Below are positions 38,222 to 50,752 of a DNA stretch of 64,000 bases, piece by piece. Within the stretch, counting starts at the first letter, position 1. Each line of letters starts with the position of its first letter. Position numbers and translations under genes: made by a program. The notes under the pieces were generated by a model. The model was not told the DNA's origin, searched no databases, and was given only the letters and a program-made list of their open reading frames with translations. Source of the stretch: Lucinisca nassula (taxonomy: Eukaryota; Mollusca; Bivalvia; Lucinida; Lucinidae); the NCBI GenBank assembly GCA_963580285.1, contig OY757011.1, positions 160,319,908-160,383,907 on the forward strand, in the 5' to 3' direction.

Positions 38222-41200
38222 CAATTAAGTGCCCCTAGAGGGGAGTCACTTTTACCCCAGTGCTATAATTTGAACAATCTTAGAAGAGGTGCACTATATG
38301 AAACTTCATACTAAATACCAAAGACATGAGCCTTGTGGTTTCAGAGAAGAAGATTTAAAGATTTTCCCTATGTAAGTCTTTGTAACGGGACCATTTCTGG
38401 CACCAAGGCTATCATTTGAACAATCTTGGTAGAGGTCCACTAGATGAAGCTACACACCAAATATTCAAGACCTGGGCCTTGTGGTTTCAGAGGAGGAGAT
38501 TTTTCAAGATTTTTCCTATATAAGTTAATGTAAAACTAAAGGGTCCCAGGGTGGGGGCATTTTTGGCCCCAGGGCTATAATTTGAACAATCTTAATAGAG
38601 GTCCACAAGACAAAGCTTCATACCAAATATCAAACACCTGAGCATTCTGGTCTCAGACAAGAAGAATTTTAAAGGTTTTCCCTATGTAAGTCTATGTAAA
38701 AACAAAGGGCCCACAGGGCAGGGGCATTTCTGGCCCCAGGGCTATAATTTTAACAATCTTGGTAGAGGTCCACTAGATGAAGCTACACATCAAATATCAA
38801 AGACCTGGGCCTTGCGTTTTCAGAGGAGAGGATTTTTTAAGATTTTTCCTATATAAATCAATGTAAAACCAAAGGGTCCCAGGGTGGGGGCATTTTTGGC
38901 CCCAGGGCTATAATTTGAACAATCTTGGTAGAGGTCCACAAGACAAAGCTTTCTTACCATACATGTATATCAAACACCTGAGCCTTCTGGTTTCTGAAAA
39001 GAAGATTTTTAAAGGTTTTCCCTATATAAATCTATGTAAAACCAAAAGGCCCTGGGGCATAGGCATTTTTGGCCCCAGTGCTACAATTTGAACAATCTTG
39101 ATAAAGGTCATCAAGACGAAGCTTCATACCAATATCAAACACCTGAGCCTTCTGGTTTCAGACAAGAAGTTTTTAAATGTTTTCCCTATGTTACTCTATG
39201 TAAAACAGAAGTGCCCAGGGGTCTATGTAAAACCAAAGGGCCCCAGGGCGGGGGCATTTTTGGCCCCAGGGTTATAATTTGAACAATCTTGATAAAGGAC
39301 CACAAGACAAAGCTTCATAGTATATATCAAACACCTCAGCCTTCTGGTTTCAGACAAGAAGACTTTCAAATGTTTTCCCTATGTAAGTCTATGTAAAACT
39401 AAAGTGCCCTGGGGCGGGGGCATTTTTGGCCCCAGGGCTATAATTTAAACGATCTTGGTAGAGGTCCACCAAATGAAGCTACGCAACAAATATCAAAGAC
39501 CTGGGCCTTGCAGTTTCAGAGGAGATTTTTTAAGATTGTTCCTATATAAGTCAATGTAAAAGCAAAGGGCCCCGGGGCGGGGGAATTTTTGGCCCAAGAG
39601 CTATAATTTGAACAATCTTGATAGAGGTCCAATAGATAAAGCTTCACACCAAATATCAAAGACCTAGGCCTTGCGGTTTCAGAGAAGAAGATTTTTTCAG
39701 ATTTTTCCTATATAAGCCAATGTAAAATCAAAAAGGGTCCTAGGTCCGGGACAGTTTTGGTACAAGGGCTATAATTTGAACAATCTTGGTAGAGGTCCAT
39801 CAGATGAAGCTACACACCAAACATCAAAGACCTCGGCCTTGTGGTTTCAGAGAAGATTTTTTTAAGATTTTTCCTATATAAGTCAATGTAAAACTAAAGG
39901 GGTCCGGGCCAGGGGCATTTCTTGGTTTTCCCTATATAAGCCCAAGTAAAACCAAAGGGCCCCGGGCGAGGGGCATTTTTGGCCCCAGCACTTTAATTTG
40001 AACAATTTTGGTAGGGGTCCACTAGATGAAGCTTCATACCAAATATGAAAGACCTGGGCCTTGCGGTTTCAGAGAAGAAGATTTTTAAAGATTTTCCCTA
40101 TATAAGCCCATGTAAAACCAAAGGGCCCCGGAGTGGGGGCATTTATCGCCCCAGGGCTATAATTTGAACAATCTTGGTAGAGGTCCACTAGCTGAAGCTA
40201 CACACCAAATATCAAAGACCTAGGCCTTGTGGTTTCTGAGAAGAAGATTTTTTTAAGATTTTTCCTATATAAGTCAATGTAAAACTAAAGGGGTCCGGGC
40301 CAGGGGCATTTCTTGGCCCGAGGACTATAATTAGAACAATCATGATAGAGGTCCACTAGATGAAGCTTCATACCAAATATCAAAGACCTAGGCCTTGTGG
40401 TTTCAGAGAAGACGATTTTTAAAGATTTTCCATATATTAGCCTATGTAAAACCAAAGGGCCCCGGGGCGGGGGCATTTTTGGCCCCAGCACTATAATTTG
40501 AACACTTTTCGTAGGGGTCCACTAGATGAAGCTTCATACCAAATATCAAAGACCTGGGCCTGGTGGTTTCAGAGAAGAAGATTTTTAAAGTTTTTCCCTA
40601 TATAAGTCTATGTAAAACCAAAGGGCCCAGGAGCGGGGGCATTTTTGGCCCCAGTGCAATAATTTGAACAATCTCAATTAAGGTCATCAAGACAAAGCTT
40701 CATTCCAAATAACAAACACCTGAGCCTCATGGTTTCAGGCAAGAAGATTTTTTAAGGTTTTCCATATATAAGTCTATGTAAAACCAAAAGGCCCAGGAGC
40801 AGGGGCACTTTTGGCCCCAGGGCTATAATTTTAACAATCTTGGTAGAGGTCCACTAGCTGAAGCTTCATACCAAATATCAAAAACCTAGGCCTTGTGGTT
40901 TCAGTAAAGAAGATTTTTAAAGATTTTCCCTATATAAGTCTATGAGTCTATGTAAAACCAAAGGGCCCCGGAGCAGGGGCATTTTTGGCCCCAGGGCTAT
41001 TATTTGAACAATCTTGGTAGAGGTCCACAAGATAGAGCTTCATACCAAATATCAAAGACCTGGGCCTTGCAGTTTCAGAGAAGAAGATTTTTAAAGATTT
41101 TCCCTATATAAGCCTATGTAAAACCAAAGGGCCCCGGGGCAGGGGCATTTTTGGCCCCAGCACTATAATTTGAACAATCTTGGTAGGGGTCCACTGGATG

Positions 41201-42200
41201 AAGCTTCATACCAAATATCAAAGACCTGGGTCTTGCGGTTTCAGAGAAGAAGATTTTTAAAGATTTTCCCTATATAAGCCCATGTAAAACCAAAGGGCCC
41301 CGGGGCGGGGGCATTTTTTGCCCCAGCACTATAATTTGAACAATCTTGGTAGGGGTCCACTAGATGAAGCTTCATACCAAATATCAAAGACCTGGGCCTT
41401 GTGGATTCAGAGAAGAAGATTTTTAAAGATTTTCCCTATATAAGCCCATGTAAAACCAAAGGGCCCCGGGGCGGGGGCATTTTTGGCCCCAGCACTATAA
41501 TTTGAACAATCTTGGTAGGGGTCCACTAGATGAAGCTTCATACCAAATATGAAAGACCTGGGCCTTGCGGTTTCAGAGAAGAAGATTTTTAAAGATTTTC
41601 CCTTTATAAGCCCATGTAAAACCAAAGGGCCCCGGAGACCGGAGTGGGGGCATTTATTGCCCCAGGGCTATAATTTGAACAATCTTGGTAGGGGTCCACT
41701 AGATGAAGCTTCATACCAAATATGAAAGACCTGGGCCTTGCGGTTTCAGAGAAGAAGATTTTTAAAGATTTTCCCTATATAAGCCCATGTAAAACCAAAG
41801 GGCCCCGGGGCGGGGGCATTTTTGGCCCCAGCACTATAATTTGAACAATCTTGGTAGGGGTCCACTAGATGAAGCTTCATACCAAATATGAAAGACCTGG
41901 GCCTTGCGGTTTCAGAGAAGAAGATTTTTTAAGTTTTCGGTGAAAAAAATCTATTTTTGGCTCCTGTGACCTTGATGTGAAACGGACCGGAACCGTTTGA
42001 ACAACTTTGAAAGGGGACCACCTAGGCATCATTCCTGTTAAGTTTGATCAAAATCTGATCAGTGGTTTCGGAGGAGATGTCGTTTGAAGAAATTGTTTAC
42101 GCACGCACGCACGCACGGACGCACGGACGCACGCACGACGGACGACGGACAAAAAGTGATCCCAAAAGCTCACCTCGTCACTACGTGACGGTGAGCTAAA
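38222..42200 (+). mobile_element. P3 pearl-like array, about 22 units, 3' end intact
   Basis: Units of about 166 bp: CATTTTTGGCCCCAGGGCTA, TAATTTGAACAATCTTGGTA, GGTCCACTAGATGAAGCTTC, CAAATATCAAAGACCTGGGC, AGATTTTCCCTATATAAG. Units from about 40950 to 41930 are the most alike. The last unit passes into a distinct 3' module with CGCACGCACGCACGGACGCA and a hairpin GCTCACCTCGTCACTACGTGACGGTGAGCTAAAAA-type end (described, central words GTCACTACGTGAC). The head is missing. Confidence 0.92.
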
Positions 42201-42214
42201 AAATCAGCACAGGG

Positions 42215-44056
42215 GTTCTGGAGAAGTTTTCATTGAAGGCTTTTACCACATATGGTCCTGTCAACTAGGTAATGTGACCTGGACCATTTCAACAAACTTC
42301 TGAATCACCATTGCCATCAATCAGGCTGTGTATGAAGTTAAACTGAAACTGGCCCAACAGTTTCAGAGTAGAAGACATTTGAAATGTAGACAAACACTCT
42401 ATCCAGGTGACCTTGGTCTAAGGACATTCACAGACTAGACAAAGTGCCCAGGGGGCACATATACCCCCCGGCCAGTGCCATCCCCTTTTAGTGGAAATGA
42501 CAATTCGTCTGTGGCATTGAACCTTTCCATTTAGTCCACTGAGAATAACTATTGCATTTCAACAAATATAGTGTAATTTATCATATCCACAGATGAAACT
42601 GCTTGTCTTTGCTGAATAATAAAAAAATCAAAGTTTGTGGCAATTTATAACAATTTTACCTGGAAACAACAAACATAGAATAGGTTGTCATAGAACATTT
42701 GCAGAATTAAAGTAGCTGTATTATGCCATAATAAAGCAATACATCTTCTTTTATTACTTGCATTTATTATTGTCTGCATTTCAAGACGAAATATTATGCA
42801 AAATTTAACAGTTCTAGTCACTGTAGTTTGTAAGATCACAAGGACCAATATATAAGCTGACCAATCTGACAAGGGTCACGGCATAACGAAAGAACAAACT
42901 AACTAATAATAAACAGATGGAAAGACAAAAACTATATAACCTTTGATATACATTGTATGCCAGGAGTATAATGAAAACAGTTAACATAAAACTTTGACGT
43001 AATCAAACTGCCTAAGTCTTAATTATTGACCCCTAGCCCTTCCAGTGGCTTGACCCAGGAGCTTAGATATTCCATATGGAAGTTAATACTATAGCAATAT
43101 TCAGTACCAAATATGAAGAGAATCTAACATAAGGTTACAGAGAAATGAGCAATCAAAAAGGTTTAACACAAAACTTGGATGTAAAAGTTGACAAATGGAT
43201 GGACAGCCCACCCAGGGGCTTGACCCAGGGGCTTAGATATTCCATATGCAAGGTAATGCTATAGAGATATCCTTTACCAAAAACATGTATTAAGAGAATC
43301 TAACATGTGGTTACAGAGATATGAGCAATCAAAAAGGTTTAACACAAAACTTTGACGTAAAAGATTAAAGTTGACAAACAGACGGACAGCCCACCCAGGG
43401 GATTGACCCAGAGGCTTAGATATTCCATATGAAAGGTAATGCTATAGAGATATCTTTTACCAAATATTAAGATAATCTAACATGTAGTTACAGAGATATG
43501 ACAATAAAAAAGGTTTAACACAAAACTTTGACATAAATGTTGATGAACGGACAGATGGAAGCCAACCCAGGGGCTTGACCCGCGTGCTTAGATATTCCAA
43601 ATGAAAGGTAATGCTATAGTGATATTCTGTACCAAATATGAAGAGAATCCAAAATTTGGTTACAGAGATATGAGCAATCAAAAAGGTTTAACGCAAAACT
43701 TTGACGTAAAGGTTGACGAACAGCGTGACAGACGGAAGTACGAATGAACGAACCAACAAACGAATGAACCAACGAATGGATGGAATGATGAAAACTATAT
43801 ACCCCCTGACAAACTTTGTATGCTAGGGGTATAAAAAGTACATTGCTTTATGATTTTCCCACTCACAAGTATAAGGCATGAAACAATGTGACCTGGATGA
43901 TTTAAATTTTTTTTATCCAACTGCAAGGAGGATGCATATGAAATTTAACTGAAATTTGCCCGACAGTTTCAGAAAATAATTCTTTTGACAGACAATGATG
44001 GATGACAGAGACCATCCTATAAGCTCTCCTAAAGCCTTTGGCTCAGGAGAGCTGAT
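42215..44056 (+). mobile_element. P9 element split by a P5 array
   Basis: The left part 42215-42435 (GTTCTGGAGAAGTTTTCATT, AATGTGACCTGGACCATTTC) and the right part 43850-44056 (AATGTGACCTGGATGATTTA, CTGAAATTTGCCCGACAGTT) share units and orientation. The right part ends with a hairpin GCTCTCCTAAAGCC...GGCTCAGGAGAGCTGATAAA. Related degenerate sequence is at 20750-21060. The intervening P5 suggests insertion into an older P9. Confidence 0.5.
42435..43838 (+). mobile_element. P5 pearl-like array
   Basis: Head GTGCCCAGGGGGCACATATA (palindromic GTGCCC...GGGCAC). Units of about 150-165 bp (GGGGCTTGACCCAG-GGCTTAG; GATATTCCATATG-AAGGTAAT; CAATCAAAAAGGTTTAACAC). The end has GAACGAACCAACAAACGAAT then AAACTATATACCCCCTGACA and GGGGTATAAAAAG. 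Confidence 0.8.
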
Positions 44057-44156
44057 AAATGAACTGGAGCAAAAAGTCTTCAAAAATGCTAATATGGTTT
44101 TGGAAGGATGAGGTATACTATCTATTCCAGAAACATCAATTTTAACTGCAACTTAC

Positions 44157-44333
44157 TGCCTTCTGTAAGAGTACCCCAAAGTCATCTATGAGACTCTCTC
44201 CATAGAAGAAATAGTTTGAGGCAAACAAGAAGTACCAGCTGAGGGTTCTGAACCACGGGAGCTCGTAAGATTTGTAGACTACATAGCCAATTGTGATGAT
44301 TTCATGGAAGCATTTGATCTGTAGAGCCATTAT
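44157..44333 (-). CDS. CDS1/2: Phosphatidate cytidylyltransferase, exon c
   Basis: The 177-nt exon (59 codons, phase 0 on both sides) encodes [17 protein letters not shown], then a stretch with [12 protein letters not shown] and NYFFYGES. These are hallmark conserved segments of animal CDS1/CDS2 between the first and third membrane helices. The acceptor is TTTTTTAG and the donor GCA|GTAAGT. The Met in the second codon is internal, not a start: the preceding exon joins in frame. Downstream lies the 31.5-kb intron that contains the Helentron. Identification is by recall of the family sequence and is strong. Confidence 0.95.
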
Positions 44334-44389
44334 CTAAAAAAGAAAAAACAGAGCAAAAAGGCTTTTTAGCAGGACACAGTTTAACCATT

Positions 44390-44622
44390 AACCCTTTTTG
44401 TACCAAATGGAATCTTCCTCCATATATATAGCAGGAGTCCATTTCAAAATTTAGGAATGTCAGGTTGTGTTTTCATCAAAATGTATTTGTAGAATGACTG
44501 AACTTTTAGCAAAGAGTAGAGGGCCTGATCAGACGCCGCATTGTGCGGCGGCGTCTGATCTGAGCCTCCACTGTTTGCCAGGGTACCCGTTTTGGGGTTT
44601 CTGGTACAAAATGGGTTGAAGG
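44390..44622 (+). mobile_element. M2 MITE
   Basis: TTAACCCTTTTTGTACCAAA to GGTACAAAATGGGTTGAA. The core palindrome GACGCCGCATTGTGCGGCGG-CGTC is extended compared with other copies. It lies about 60 bases upstream of exon c's acceptor. Confidence 0.85.
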
Positions 44623-45129
44623 TGCATTATTGAGCTATCCGAAAAAAATGCTTCCAAAATAAAATACATATAGCCGGTATTTTTCTTTAAAACAATACAA
44701 ATGAATGCATTTTATGCAAAAATGCGAACAATTATGATGACAGGTAAACAAGTTTGAGAGGGATTCCCTAACTAGGTTTTGAACACTAGTTAGATCTATT
44801 TCTAGTTTGTGACAAAAATAGAATCCCCATATATGACGTTATGCGACGTTCATTTTTGGCCTTGTTTGCTCAGGCCATGCCTGAATCGGAAAAAATATGA
44901 CGCTGAATACCATGCCATAAGTATTGACACTCAGAGACGATACTGTCGCCATGTATGTGTAAAGTGACAGATTTATTTATAGAACAGAAATTCCGAACAC
45001 ATGTTCAGAGCAAAGGGTAAACACGAATGAAAACGAACATTTTCACAAAGTTCTGAAGCTGTATTTGGCTCCAAAAGTGTACACATGACAAAGGAGTATG
45101 CATTGAAGATAAAAACCAGAACAAAAAAT

Positions 45130-46755
45130 TTGAGACCCGGTGTAACAGGCCAGTTCTTCCCCCCAGTCAGTTTCTTCCCCACCCAGTCAGTTTCTTCTCC
45201 CCCTAAAAATTTTTTTAGAACCATTGTAAACGAGCTATTAATGCCTCAAAATTTGTTCAAAATGAGAAAAACAACCAATCTGAATATAGTTTGAGCCTTT
45301 TTAGCACAAATGGCAAAATTTGCTTGATGCCCTACAATACATGTAGATCTAATGAAATATGCAACCCTATTCCAGTATCTGTGATTAATTTTCTCTGTTT
45401 TCTAATACATAAATTGGTATTAAATTAATAGATATACTAAGCAATCTTTGGTGCTCAATTCTAAATAGAAACTGGAAAATGGGGGTAACCGGGCCGGCCC
45501 AGTTCTTCCCCGGGAAAGAACTGGGCTGGCCCGGTTCTTCCCAACCCCAAGACATTTAATTTTCTAGTGCATAGAGCTGTCAATTTTGATTATTTTAATT
45601 AAAGTATTAATTCATAGCATGAAATGGCAACGTTGATTTGTTCAGAAAGATAAATCTAAGTAACCTAAGGGTGGGGAAGAACTGGGCCGGCCCAGTTCTT
45701 CCCCTCACCATCTTCACCCACCCCCAGCTATTTCCTTTTTGTAGTTCATACCGCTGTATGTATTTGTTATTTGAACTCAAATATTGAATTCATAGCGTAA
45801 AACATTGTAGATTTGTTCAGAAAAGCAAATACATAGCAGCCTTAGGGTGGCGAAGAACTGGGCCGGCCCAGTTCTCCCCTACCCCCGTCCACCCACCACC
45901 AGCTTTTTCCTTTTTGTAGCTTTTACCGCTGTATGTGTTTATTATTTGAATTCAAATACTAAATTCTTAGCGTAAGACATTGTAGCTTTGTTCAGAAAAG
46001 CAAAAGTATATCAGCCTTGGGGTGGGGAAGAACTGGGCCGGCCCATTTCTCACCCCCCCCACCCCCCATTTGCCTTTTTTTTTTTTTATTTCATACCGCT
46101 GTATGTGTTAATTATTTGATATCAGATGTTACATTCCTAACGTAAAACATTGTAGATTTGTTCAGAAAAGCAAATACATAGCAGCCTTGGGGTGGGGATA
46201 AAGATAAGATTATGGGTGGGGAAGAACTGGGCCGGCCCAGTTCTTCCCCACCCCGGTTCACCCACCCCCAGCTTTTTCCTTTTTGTAGCTTATACCACTG
46301 TATGTGTTTATTATTTGAATTCAAATATTAAATTCATAGAATAAGAAATTGTAGCTTTGTTCAGAAAAGCTAAAGTTTAGCAGCCTTGGGGTGGGGAAGA
46401 ACTGGGCCGGCCCATTTCTCACCCCCCCCCCACCCCCCCAGCATTTTCCTTTTTTTTTATTTCATACCACTGTATGTGTTTATTATTTGAAATCAGATGT
46501 TAAATTCCTAGCTTAAAACATTGTAGATTTGTTCCGAAAAGCAAACACATAGCAACCTTGGGGTGGGGAAGAACTGGGCCGGCTCTTTCCCCCCCCCCAG
46601 CATTTTCCTTTTTTTTTTTTATTTCATACCGCTGTTGTATGTGTTTATTATTTGAAATCAAATGTTAAATTCCTAGCGTAAAACAATGCAGATTTGTTCA
46701 GAATGGCAAATACATAGCAGCCTTGGGGTGGGGAAGAACTGGGCCGGCCCAATAA
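45130..46755. repeat. Satellite built on the palindrome GAAGAACTGGGCC-GGCCCAGTTCTTC
   Basis: Seven to eight units of about 175 bp each contain a GC-rich palindrome of up to 26 bp centred on GGGCCGGCCC, alternating with an AT-rich block (CTGTATGTGTTTATTATTTG; TTGTTCAGAAAAGCAAATAC). Degenerate GTCAGTTTCTTCCCC half-units start at about 45145. Homopolymer C runs flank several palindromes. Confidence 0.92.
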
Positions 46756-46845
46756 TGCACCTTTAAAGTGCCACCTCTGACTTGCGGATGGCACTTTTAA
46801 AGTATTTTTGTTTTGGTATTTCTCAGAGAAAATATGATTTGTGAT

Positions 46846-47151
46846 TCGGCCCCCGCTCATAGGGGCTTGAAGAAATATATGGGCTGCATGATGTTTCCAC
46901 ACAGAGCTGAATCTGGCCCGCACACTAGTACTGGTAAACCGCTTAGAGGATCTAAGCCTGTCCAGGAACCGCGCTGCGAGGCGGACTGTCCATGCTAATA
47001 AACCCTATTGGTTTCATTGGGCGACAGGGCTTGAGATGTCATTTCATCTCAATGTCGGGTAAAAGTCCCACAAAATTGGAAGCAACGTCTCCAAAATGAC
47101 CTTTACAGTGTTGATGGGGACGTTAAACCTCAAATCAAACAAACAAACAAA
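46846..47151 (+). mobile_element. SINE S2, 5'-truncated, with target-site duplication
   Basis: Flanked by a perfect 13-bp duplication ATGATTTGTGATT (46834-46846 and 47152-47164). It contains GAGGATCTAAGCCTGTCCAG, CCCTATTGGTTTCATTGGGC and ends in CAAACAAACAAACAAA. Confidence 0.9.
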
Positions 47152-47488
47152 ATGATTTGTGATTACAAATGAATCATCTACATTCGTCAGCAGAACTGAA
47201 GAATATCATAAATGTCAAGCCTTATTTTCTCTGGAAAAAAGGGGTGAAATGTCATCTGCTCTAGAATTTTCTGTAGAGCTTTAAGGGTTAATTCTGAAAT
47301 TTTTTTATAAAGGGATTAAAATGCAAAAGCAATTCCATTTTTAGCAGATCAATCTAGCAGATGGCATTTTCAAAGTGTATTTTTCTTATTTTTCAGTTTG
47401 GATAAGACTTGACATTATATGTGAATCATCTGATCAGTAGACAATTCATATGTAATGTCAAGCCTTGTTTACAGTGAAAAATATCTAA

Positions 47489-48708
47489 AACAAGAGCTGT
47501 CATATGACAGCAAACCTCGCCTGGAAAAGTGTCCTTAACCCTTTTTGTACCAAATGGAATCTTCCTCCTTATATATAGCAGAGTCCATTTCAAAATTTGG
47601 GGGTGTTGGGTTGTGTTTTCTTCAAAATTTATTTGGAAGGTGGCTGAACTTTTTGCAAACAGTGTAGGCCCTGATCAGATGCCGCATTCTGCGGCGTCTG
47701 ATCTGGGCCTGCACTGTTTGCCAATTACCCGTTTAGGGGTTTCCTGTATGAAATGGGTAAATCATGGGCATACATGGAGGTATTGCTGAATTAATCCTTG
47801 GACCTTTATCTATCATCATATCAAATATGAACCAAATCCATCAAAAAAAACAATTATGATTTGGAAAAAAAAATGAGTTCTTAAAAACCTTTTTAACATA
47901 AAATTTCTAAGTCTGTGAGACTGTGACCTTGAACTTGAGGTCATGGGAACAACCAATGGTGGGGTATTGCTGAATAAATCTTTGGGCCTATATATATATC
48001 ATCATACCGAATATGATGCAAATATATCATATACTTTGAAAAAAAAAAAAATAAAAAAAATGAGCTTTAGGTTATGGGCATAGCCAGGGGTATTGGTGAT
48101 TAGAATTTTGGGTCTATATCATTGTACCAAATATGAACCAAATCTATCATATGGTTTAGAAAATATGAGCTTTTAAAAAATTTCTAAGTCTGTGACCTTG
48201 AACTTAAGGTCATTGGCATAAGCAGGTGTACTGCTGAATAAAACACTGGATCTTTAACTATCCTCATACCAAATAATTATGAATCCATCATATGGTTTGG
48301 AAAATATGAGCTTTTAAAAAATTTAACATAGAATTTCTAAGTCTGTGACCTTGACCTTGAGGTCAATGGCATAGGTGGGGGTATTGCTGAATAAAACTTT
48401 GGACCTATATCAATCACATATCAAATTGCAACTAAATCAATCATATGGATTGGAAAATATGAGCTCTTAGAAACTTGAACATTAAAAGTTTCTAAATATG
48501 TGACCTTGACCATGAGGTCATGGGCATGGGCAGGATAATGCTAAATAAAACTTTGGGTCTATATCTATCATCATACCAAATATGTTTGGAAAATATAAGC
48601 TCTTAAAAAACTTAAACATAAATGTGAACACCAATGTCAATTCCAACACCAATGCTGGGGTAGTACAATAGTATCACTGGACTTCATCCAGGCTAGCTAA
48701 AAATCAAA
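47489..48708 (+). mobile_element. P6 pearl-like array with nested M2
   Basis: Head ACAAGAGCTGTCATATGACAGC with palindrome, then CTCGCCTGG. About six units of roughly 150 bp (TATTGCTGAATAAAACTTTG; ATCATACCAAATATGA; CTAAGTCTGTGACCTTGA). The right end is CTGGACTTCATCCAGGCTAG-CTAAAAA. A complete M2 lies at 47533-47761, inside the first unit. Confidence 0.82.
47533..47761 (+). mobile_element. M2 MITE nested in P6
   Basis: TTAACCCTTTTTGTACCAAA at the left and TATGAAATGGGTAA at the right. The core is GATGCCGCATTCTGCGGCGT. P6 sequence continues on both sides. Confidence 0.85.
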
Positions 48709-48748
48709 TCGTCCTCTGCTCCAGGAATTTAAGCAGCAGTGATTGGTA

Positions 48749-49163
48749 AACCCTTATCCTGCTGAATATATTCAGTTTAGCCACACCCATTTCTGACGTT
48801 GAACCAATCAGACTACTTGATACATCATAGTGTAGTTTATATTTTCTTGTCCTTTGGGATCATTGATTCCATTGTGGAATTTTGAAAATACTTGAGGGTC
48901 ACTGATGAGGCCTAAATGGCCGAAACTAGCTAGTCTGGCCCAGAAAACATGTACACTCCATATTTTCCAGTTCTTTTGTGTATTCCTTGCTTCCAAAGGA
49001 TAACTCTTTCTAGAACTTATTTGATGTAATTTATTCCAACAAATTCATAAACTTAATGTAAAAATGTAGATCCTGATCAGATGGCTTCTTCAGAAGCCAT
49101 CTGATCTGGATCTACACTGTTTTCAAAGATAGGGGTTGTCGTGAACAGCAGGATAAGGGTTAA
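48749..49163 (+). mobile_element. M1 MITE interrupted by about 190 bp
   Basis: Termini AACCCTTATCCTGCTGAATA and CAGCAGGATAAGGGTTAA. Typical M1 resumes after about 48830-49018. The filler (TACACTCCATATTTTCCAGT; CTTGCTTCCAAAGGATAAC) also occurs in the M2 at 12236-12508, so it is itself a repeat. Confidence 0.75.
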
Positions 49164-49169
49164 TATAAC

Positions 49170-49975
49170 ATAAACAAATTTGCTAGCTTTAAACAGCTGG
49201 GACAGTGGCTGTTCACATTTTCCTACTGAGTGCAATTATCATTAAAACCACCTTCTTGCATGGATGTATTTCCAACCAATGAATGCATAAAACCTTGTGT
49301 GGTATGGAATTATAGTTTGTTGTTGCTCATTAATGATAATTACATGTAACTTTATAAGGCAAAACACATCACAGCATTCCAGCTAGTTGTTTCAAGAGAG
49401 ACCATTGTGTCCCTCTTACCCTCTTTAGCTACCCTCTGCCTGGTGTCAATGCCAGACATAAAAGCCCTGTACTATGGTGAAAATTTCACGAAAATCTGTT
49501 CACGAAAGACCAAAAATTGCCCTGTTTCAAAAATTGTTAAAAACTTTTGTGTTGATTGTTTATGGCGTGGTATCTTAAAAAACGGCAACAATTAGTTCCA
49601 AGCTTATGTAGTATGGTTGCTATAGGAACAAAAGAACAGCAGGTGAAAACCTCATTTTTGATTAAATGTTATGCCGTGTGTGGTCAGAAAACATACAAAG
49701 GTAACACAAATATTTGTAATTACTAGGAAGATGCATTCCAGGTTCTGCAACAATTTATATGGAACAATATATCGTTAAAATTTATGTTGCCATGGTAACG
49801 AACGGGTTTACATCTTCATTAAATACACATTATTATAACATAACTTGATCTGCCGCACTGTATCACAAATGTGACTGTTTCTTGATGAAATGTCACGAGA
49901 TGCAATAATGAACGGCAGATCAAGTTGACATAGTTATAATGTGTTTATTATATACCTTTTTCTTCCAGTAAAATT
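49170..49975. other. Intronic stretch, possibly degenerate repeat
   Basis: No gene seen. Two inversely related words, CATTATTATAACATAACTTG-ATCTGCCG (about 49826) and CGGCAGATCAAG...ATAGTTATAATGTG (about 49912), form an imperfect inverted repeat about 80 bp apart. Confidence 0.4.
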
Positions 49976-49979
49976 ATTT

Positions 49980-50752
49980 TAAGCTCACCAGAACCAAAGG
50001 GTCCTAGGACGCATTTAGGAGGATAGGCAATTGTCCATCGTCGTCTGTCTTCCGTCAACACTTTCTAACCACATTTCCTCTGAATCCACTGGGCCAATCA
50101 GGCCCAAATTTCATCTGTAAAATCCTTGGACTGCGGGATTGAAAGTTTATGTATTTTTATGACATTTGGCGCATTAGTTTGGTTGCTATGGCAACTTAGA
50201 GTTAGAAAAATGAAAAACGGTATTAACTACCAAGACAAAACGTTCATAGAAATGTTCCTTAAGCCATGTTATATTTGCCATATGATTTAAGGCTGCTGCT
50301 CCTTTTTATTGGCTGCCATAGAAACGGAAATAAATAAGTAAGCATATCCTCAGAAACCACAGAATGCTCTACGCCTCATAACATTGGGCTCTCAGCAATT
50401 ATATACTACATGAATCTGAGACTATAGAAATATTAACCATATTAGCCATTACAGGTTTGGTTGTTGTTATTTTTCCTTTTTATCTGACCAGAGCCGAAGG
50501 TTGCCTGGGGAACTTATAGAATGGGCATTTGTCCATTATCATATGTCATCTGGTGCCGGCAAATTAAAAAAACATCTCTGAAGTCACTGGGTCGAATGGG
50601 TTTAAATTTCATCCAAACCGTCCTTGGCTGGGGTCTGCATCTGCTTGATAAAACAGATGGCTTCCAGTGAACAGTACCCACCTATACTCTGGTGAGCATA
50701 GTGGTTCATCTGAGCTCAAGTGAGCATAGTGGCCCATGGGCCTCTTGTTGCA
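49980..50752 (-). mobile_element. P8 pearl-like element in minus orientation
   Basis: The minus strand starts near 50752 with ACAAGAGGCCCATGGGCCAC (palindromic head) and ends at 49983 with GGTGAGCTT. Internally it shows two units with GAATCCACTGGGCCAATCA-type and CTGACCAGAGCCGAAGG words. Confidence 0.65.

Noticed and set aside
35577..42200. Regularly spaced repeats as a CRISPR array
   Set aside because: Units are contiguous with no unique spacers, are about 140-170 bp long, and sit in animal intron sequence.
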